Shown here piece after piece: positions 5,516 to 7,929 of a DNA stretch of 7,929 nt. Both the position numbers and the translations under genes were made by a program. Below the pieces are notes generated by a model, which worked only from the letters and a program-made list of their open reading frames with translations, did no database searches and was not told the DNA's origin. Source of the stretch: CAZEBW01 sp964510205 (GTDB lineage Bacteria; Chloroflexota; Anaerolineae; VGOG01); contig CAZEBW010000122.1 in assembly GCA_964510205.1 (NCBI GenBank), positions 1 to 7,929 on the forward strand. Direction: 5' to 3'. Numbering within the stretch: position 1 is the stretch's first letter; the number at the start of each line of letters is the position of its first letter.

Positions 5516-6478
5516 ATGGGCGATCTTGGTCAATTGCTGAGAGAGGCGCGGGAGCAAAAGAGGGCGTCTTTAGAAGAGGTCGAAGAGGCCACGCGCATAC
5601 GGCGAAAGTTTCTCCAGGCCCTGGAGGAAGAAGACTTCGCAGCCTTGCCCGCCGAAGCCTACGTCACAGGGTTTCTGCGCACCTACGCCACGTATCTGGA
5701 ACTCGACCCCGAAGAAGCGATCGCCCTCTACGAAGGGCGGGAGGACGAGGACAAGGAAGCGTTGACACAACCCAGATTCTTCCAGCCCATGGACATCTCT
5801 ATGGCCGCGCCTTCCTGGCTGACGCCCGATCTGGTGATCGGCGCTCTGCTCGTCGTGGTGCTCTTGGCCTTTGGTTCCTGGGCCACCTGGCGCTACCTTC
5901 CCCCGGCCAATAAAGCCCAGTTGCTATTCTGGCGACCCGCCGCTACCGCCACGCCATCGCCCACCGCAACCATTCCCGTTGTCCTTCCCTCCGCCACACC
6001 GACCGCGACAGACACCGCGCAGCCCACCGAGACGCCCACCCCGAAGCCCAGCGCCACGCCTACGGCCATGCCCAGCGCTACGCCTACGGTCCCGCCCGCC
6101 ACTGCCGCCGTCGTATCCACTCCCACGTCCACTGACGTTCCCAGCAGCACGCCCACCAGCATCCCCACCAGCGCGGCCCCAACCGACACGCCGGCGCCCA
6201 GCACGTCCGCCGGCGTCGAGGTCGAGCTGAGCATCGTCGAGTACGCCTGGCTGCGGGTCACCGTGGACGGGGAAGAGGCCTTCGTCGGCTCACTGGAAGC
6301 GGGCACCACGCGCACCTGGCGCGGGCGGGAGAGCATCGCCTTGCGCTGCGGCAACGGCGGCGGCGTGGAAGCCACCGTCAACGGCGAATCCCTGGGCCTG
6401 CTGGGGGAAAGGGGGCAGGTGGTGGACATAGAATGGCTGGCGGAGGAGGCCGCACCTACGCCCACCACTACTTCCTGA
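5516..6478 (+). CDS. RodZ-like protein: HTH, transmembrane helix, Thr/Pro linker, DUF4115
   Basis: RodZ-type proteins sit in the cytoplasmic membrane and link the MreB cytoskeleton to cell-wall synthesis. This 320-aa protein shows the complete arrangement. A cytoplasmic helix-turn-helix (HTH_25) lies at about 3-72, with LGQLLREAREQKRASLEEV and AEAYVTGFLRTYATYLELD. One transmembrane helix follows at about 106-127, then an outside Thr/Pro/Ala linker (141-232), and a RodZ C-terminal DUF4115 domain (about 234-309), beginning VELSIVEYAWLRVTVDGEE. The tail ends in a second short Thr-rich stretch. ATG 5516 is preferred over TTG 5513 because AAGGAGG (5501-5507) is eight bases upstream. It has its own promoter and a structured leader. 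rimO follows in the same direction 158 bases later, a neighbourhood I recall for rodZ-like genes in Gram-positive and Chloroflexota genomes. No mreB is in the window, so the shape role is inferred from family. Confidence 0.9.
   Translation: MGDLGQLLREAREQKRASLEEVEEATRIRRKFLQALEEEDFAALPAEAYVTGFLRTYATYLELDPEEAIALYEGREDEDKEALTQPRFFQPMDISMAAPSWLTPDLVIGALLVVVLLAFGSWATWRYLPPANKAQLLFWRPAATATPSPTATIPVVLPSATPTATDTAQPTETPTPKPSATPTAMPSATPTVPPATAAVVSTPTSTDVPSSTPTSIPTSAAPTDTPAPSTSAGVEVELSIVEYAWLRVTVDGEEAFVGSLEAGTTRTWRGRESIALRCGNGGGVEATVNGESLGLLGERGQVVDIEWLAEEAAPTPTTTS
5930..6215 (+). repeat. Low-complexity Thr/Pro/Ser codon tract of the RodZ-like linker
   Basis: This tract consists of degenerate repeats of ACGCC, CCCAGC and GCCAC encoding TPTAT/PSATP units. 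It is the same kind of tract as in the lipoprotein but uses more G and C at third positions, in line with its GC-richer surroundings. It produces a long false open frame on the minus strand. Confidence 0.65.
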
Positions 6479-6499
6479 TCTTTGAGTCGCGGAGTGACG

Positions 6500-6589
6500 C
6501 TACAGCGGATTGGGAGAGGCTTGTCCTGAGCTTGTCGAAGGGAACAGATTTTCTTACTTCTGATCCGTTTTATTCTGAATCCGCTGTAG
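6500..6589. repeat. Intergenic element with 12-bp inverted arms enclosing repeat copy 2
   Basis: CTACAGCGGATT (6500-6511) is perfectly complementary to AATCCGCTGTAG (6578-6589), with 66 bases between. The interior holds the second copy of the dispersed repeat and two near-copies of TCTGATCCG/TCTGAATCCG at the right side. It lies between the rodZ-like stop (6478) and rimO (6637). It may be a small non-autonomous element or a nested insertion. With so long a loop it is a poor terminator candidate. Confidence 0.6.
6523..6542 (+). repeat. Dispersed repeat copy 2, intergenic
   Basis: These 20 bases are identical to 4021-4040 in the aminotransferase gene and lie in the same orientation. Here the copy is non-coding and nested inside the inverted-repeat element at 6500-6589. 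Confidence 0.85.
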
Positions 6590-6636
6590 TGCTTCACCAA
6601 ACGCAACAACATCAAGCCGACTGGATAGAACGAACG

Positions 6637-7929
6637 ATGCGCTACTACCTGCTCTCCCTAGGCTGCTGCAAAAACACCGTAGACTCCGAAGGCATGAGCC
6701 GTCTGCTCCAACAGGCAGGCTACGCTCCCGTTGACAATCCTGAGGCAGCGGATGTTCTCATCGTCAACACCTGCGGGTTCATTGACATCGCCAAAGAGGA
6801 GTCCCTTGGCGCCCTGCGGGAGCTGGCCGAAGCCAAACGGCCGGAGCAGTTGCTCATTGCCGCCGGCTGCCTCTCCCAGCGCTACGGCCGCCAGTTAGCC
6901 GAAGAGGCGCCCGATCTGGACGGCGTCCTCGGCACCCGGCGCTGGATGGAAATCACGGCCCTGGTGGAGAGGCTGCTCTCAGACGGCGGCGGCCCGCTGG
7001 TGAGGATCGGCGATCCGCCCGCACCCGACATTGCCTCGATGCCCAGGTCCGTCGTGCAGGGAGCCAGCGCGTACCTCAAGATCGCCGAGGGCTGCAGCGC
7101 GGCCTGCGCCTTCTGCGCCATTCCCACCATCAAAGGGCCAGCCCGCAGCCGCCCGATGGAGGCCGTCGTGGCGGATGCCCGCCAATTGGCGGCCCAGGGC
7201 GTCAAAGAGATCATCCTCATCGCCCAGGACACCACCGCCTACGGGCGCGACCGAGGCCAGCGCGATGCCTTGCCCGGCCTCATTGAGGCCATCTTGAAAG
7301 CCACGCCAGAGCTTCCCTGGCTGCGCCTGATGTACGCCTACCCCCAGCACATCACCCCGCGGCTCATCGAACTGATGGCCCAGCACCCCCAGGTTTGCCA
7401 TTACCTGGACATCCCCCTCCAGCACGCCCACCCCGACATCCTGCGCCGCATGAGCCGCCCCCACGGCGTGGACGGAGTGCGACGTTTGATCGCCCGCCTC
7501 CGCCAGGCCATGCCCGACATCGCGCTGCGCACCTCCTTCATCGTCGGCTACCCTGGCGAGACCGAGGACGAATTCCAGGCCCTGCTCAATTTTGTCGTGG
7601 AGACGGCTTTCGACAGGGTGGGGGTCTTCACCTATTCGCAGGAGGAGGGCACCCGCGCCGCCGAGCTGCCCGGCCAGATTGCCGATGAGGTCAAACAGGA
7701 ACGCTACCAGCAGCTCATGGAGTTGCAACAAGGCATCTCCCTGGCCAGGAACCAGCAGATGATCGGACGCACCCTGGACGTCCTGGTCGAGGGCAGCGGC
7801 GATGGCCTCAGCGTGGGTCGCTCTTACCGCGACGCGCCTGAGGTGGACGGACTGGTCATCGTGCAGGAGGAGCTGCCCCTGGGGGAGATGGTTCCCGTGC
7901 TCATCAGCGGGGCCATGGAATATGACCTG
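6637..7929 (+). CDS. rimO: Ribosomal protein S12 methylthiotransferase RimO, 3' end cut by the window
   Basis: RimO is a cytoplasmic radical-SAM enzyme that adds a methylthio group to a conserved aspartate of ribosomal protein S12. The reading frame is open for 431 codons to the window edge. The family usually has about 430-450 residues, so only the last few codons are missing. The N-terminal methylthiotransferase domain has the three Fe-S cysteines C10 (SLGCCKN), C46 (NTCGFI) and C78 (AAGCLSQRY). The radical-SAM CxxxCxxC motif is C153, C157, C160 in EGCSAACAFC. AQDTTAYGRD and FIVGYPGETEDEF are typical RimO rather than MiaB signatures. A TRAM RNA-binding-like domain begins near residue 370. 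C11 takes the place of the more usual Ala or Pro. The N-terminal match fixes the ATG at 6637, although no strong ribosome binding site precedes it. It may be transcribed with the rodZ-like gene. Confidence 0.96.
   Translation, partial: MRYYLLSLGCCKNTVDSEGMSRLLQQAGYAPVDNPEAADVLIVNTCGFIDIAKEESLGALRELAEAKRPEQLLIAAGCLSQRYGRQLAEEAPDLDGVLGTRRWMEITALVERLLSDGGGPLVRIGDPPAPDIASMPRSVVQGASAYLKIAEGCSAACAFCAIPTIKGPARSRPMEAVVADARQLAAQGVKEIILIAQDTTAYGRDRGQRDALPGLIEAILKATPELPWLRLMYAYPQHITPRLIELMAQHPQVCHYLDIPLQHAHPDILRRMSRPHGVDGVRRLIARLRQAMPDIALRTSFIVGYPGETEDEFQALLNFVVETAFDRVGVFTYSQEEGTRAAELPGQIADEVKQERYQQLMELQQGISLARNQQMIGRTLDVLVEGSGDGLSVGRSYRDAPEVDGLVIVQEELPLGEMVPVLISGAMEYDL

Noticed and set aside
5893..6615. 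Minus-strand frame of 240 codons
   Set aside because: Its body is the antisense of the RodZ-like Thr/Pro linker, and its LRQAQDK peptide is a reverse reading of the dispersed repeat. It has no ribosome binding site or domain.
6979..7731. Minus-strand frame of 250 codons opposite rimO
   Set aside because: It is a shadow of the GC-rich rimO codons; the plus frame carries all radical-SAM motifs.
1..7929. CRISPR array, transposase, tRNA, rRNA, phage or defence genes
   Set aside because: I looked for regularly spaced direct repeats, cloverleaf arms and recognisable proteins on both strands and found none. The only repeats are the dispersed 20-mer, two inverted-repeat elements and Thr/Pro codon tracts.

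Overview
The window looks like chromosomal DNA from a bacterium of the Chloroflexota, probably an Anaerolineae-like lineage. The case rests on two exported or membrane proteins with long Thr/Pro-rich linkers (residues about 46-124 of the lipoprotein and 141-232 of the RodZ-like protein), and on a dispersed 20-bp repeat containing CTGAGCTTGTCGAAGG. Most genes are GC-rich, but the left end (about 156-2000) is visibly AT-richer. The taxonomic call is inference; no marker gene was compared with a database.

Layout, left to right. Bases 65-1007 hold a strong promoter and a lipoprotein with a PsbP-like C-terminal domain. Bases 1196-1837 hold an unrecognised 213-aa protein with an RX4H motif. Bases 2015-4289 hold a two-gene operon: an endonuclease/exonuclease/phosphatase (EEP) family protein and a fold-type I PLP aminotransferase. 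A strong stem-loop terminator (4368-4402) separates this from a leftward operon, 5266 to 4449, containing ribosomal protein L9 (rplI) and a small four-cysteine zinc-ribbon-like protein. A compact divergent promoter region (5300-5389) drives rplI leftward and, rightward, a RodZ-like HTH/transmembrane/DUF4115 protein (5516-6478). That gene is followed by rimO (6637 to the window edge, missing only its last few codons).

The genes are mostly housekeeping: translation (L9, RimO S12 methylthiotransferase) and cell envelope or shape (RodZ-like protein, lipoprotein). The EEP and aminotransferase genes are clearly co-transcribed, but their substrates cannot be read from sequence. No defence system, CRISPR array, IS element, tRNA or rRNA was found.

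The most interesting material is non-coding or repeat-derived. One copy of the dispersed repeat lies in frame inside the aminotransferase and encodes a SPELVEGR peptide, while an identical copy sits inside an inverted-repeat element between rodZ and rimO. A second element, with perfect 15-bp inverted arms, occupies the rodZ 5' leader next to its ribosome binding site. An inverted repeat fills the gap between the two divergent -35 boxes.
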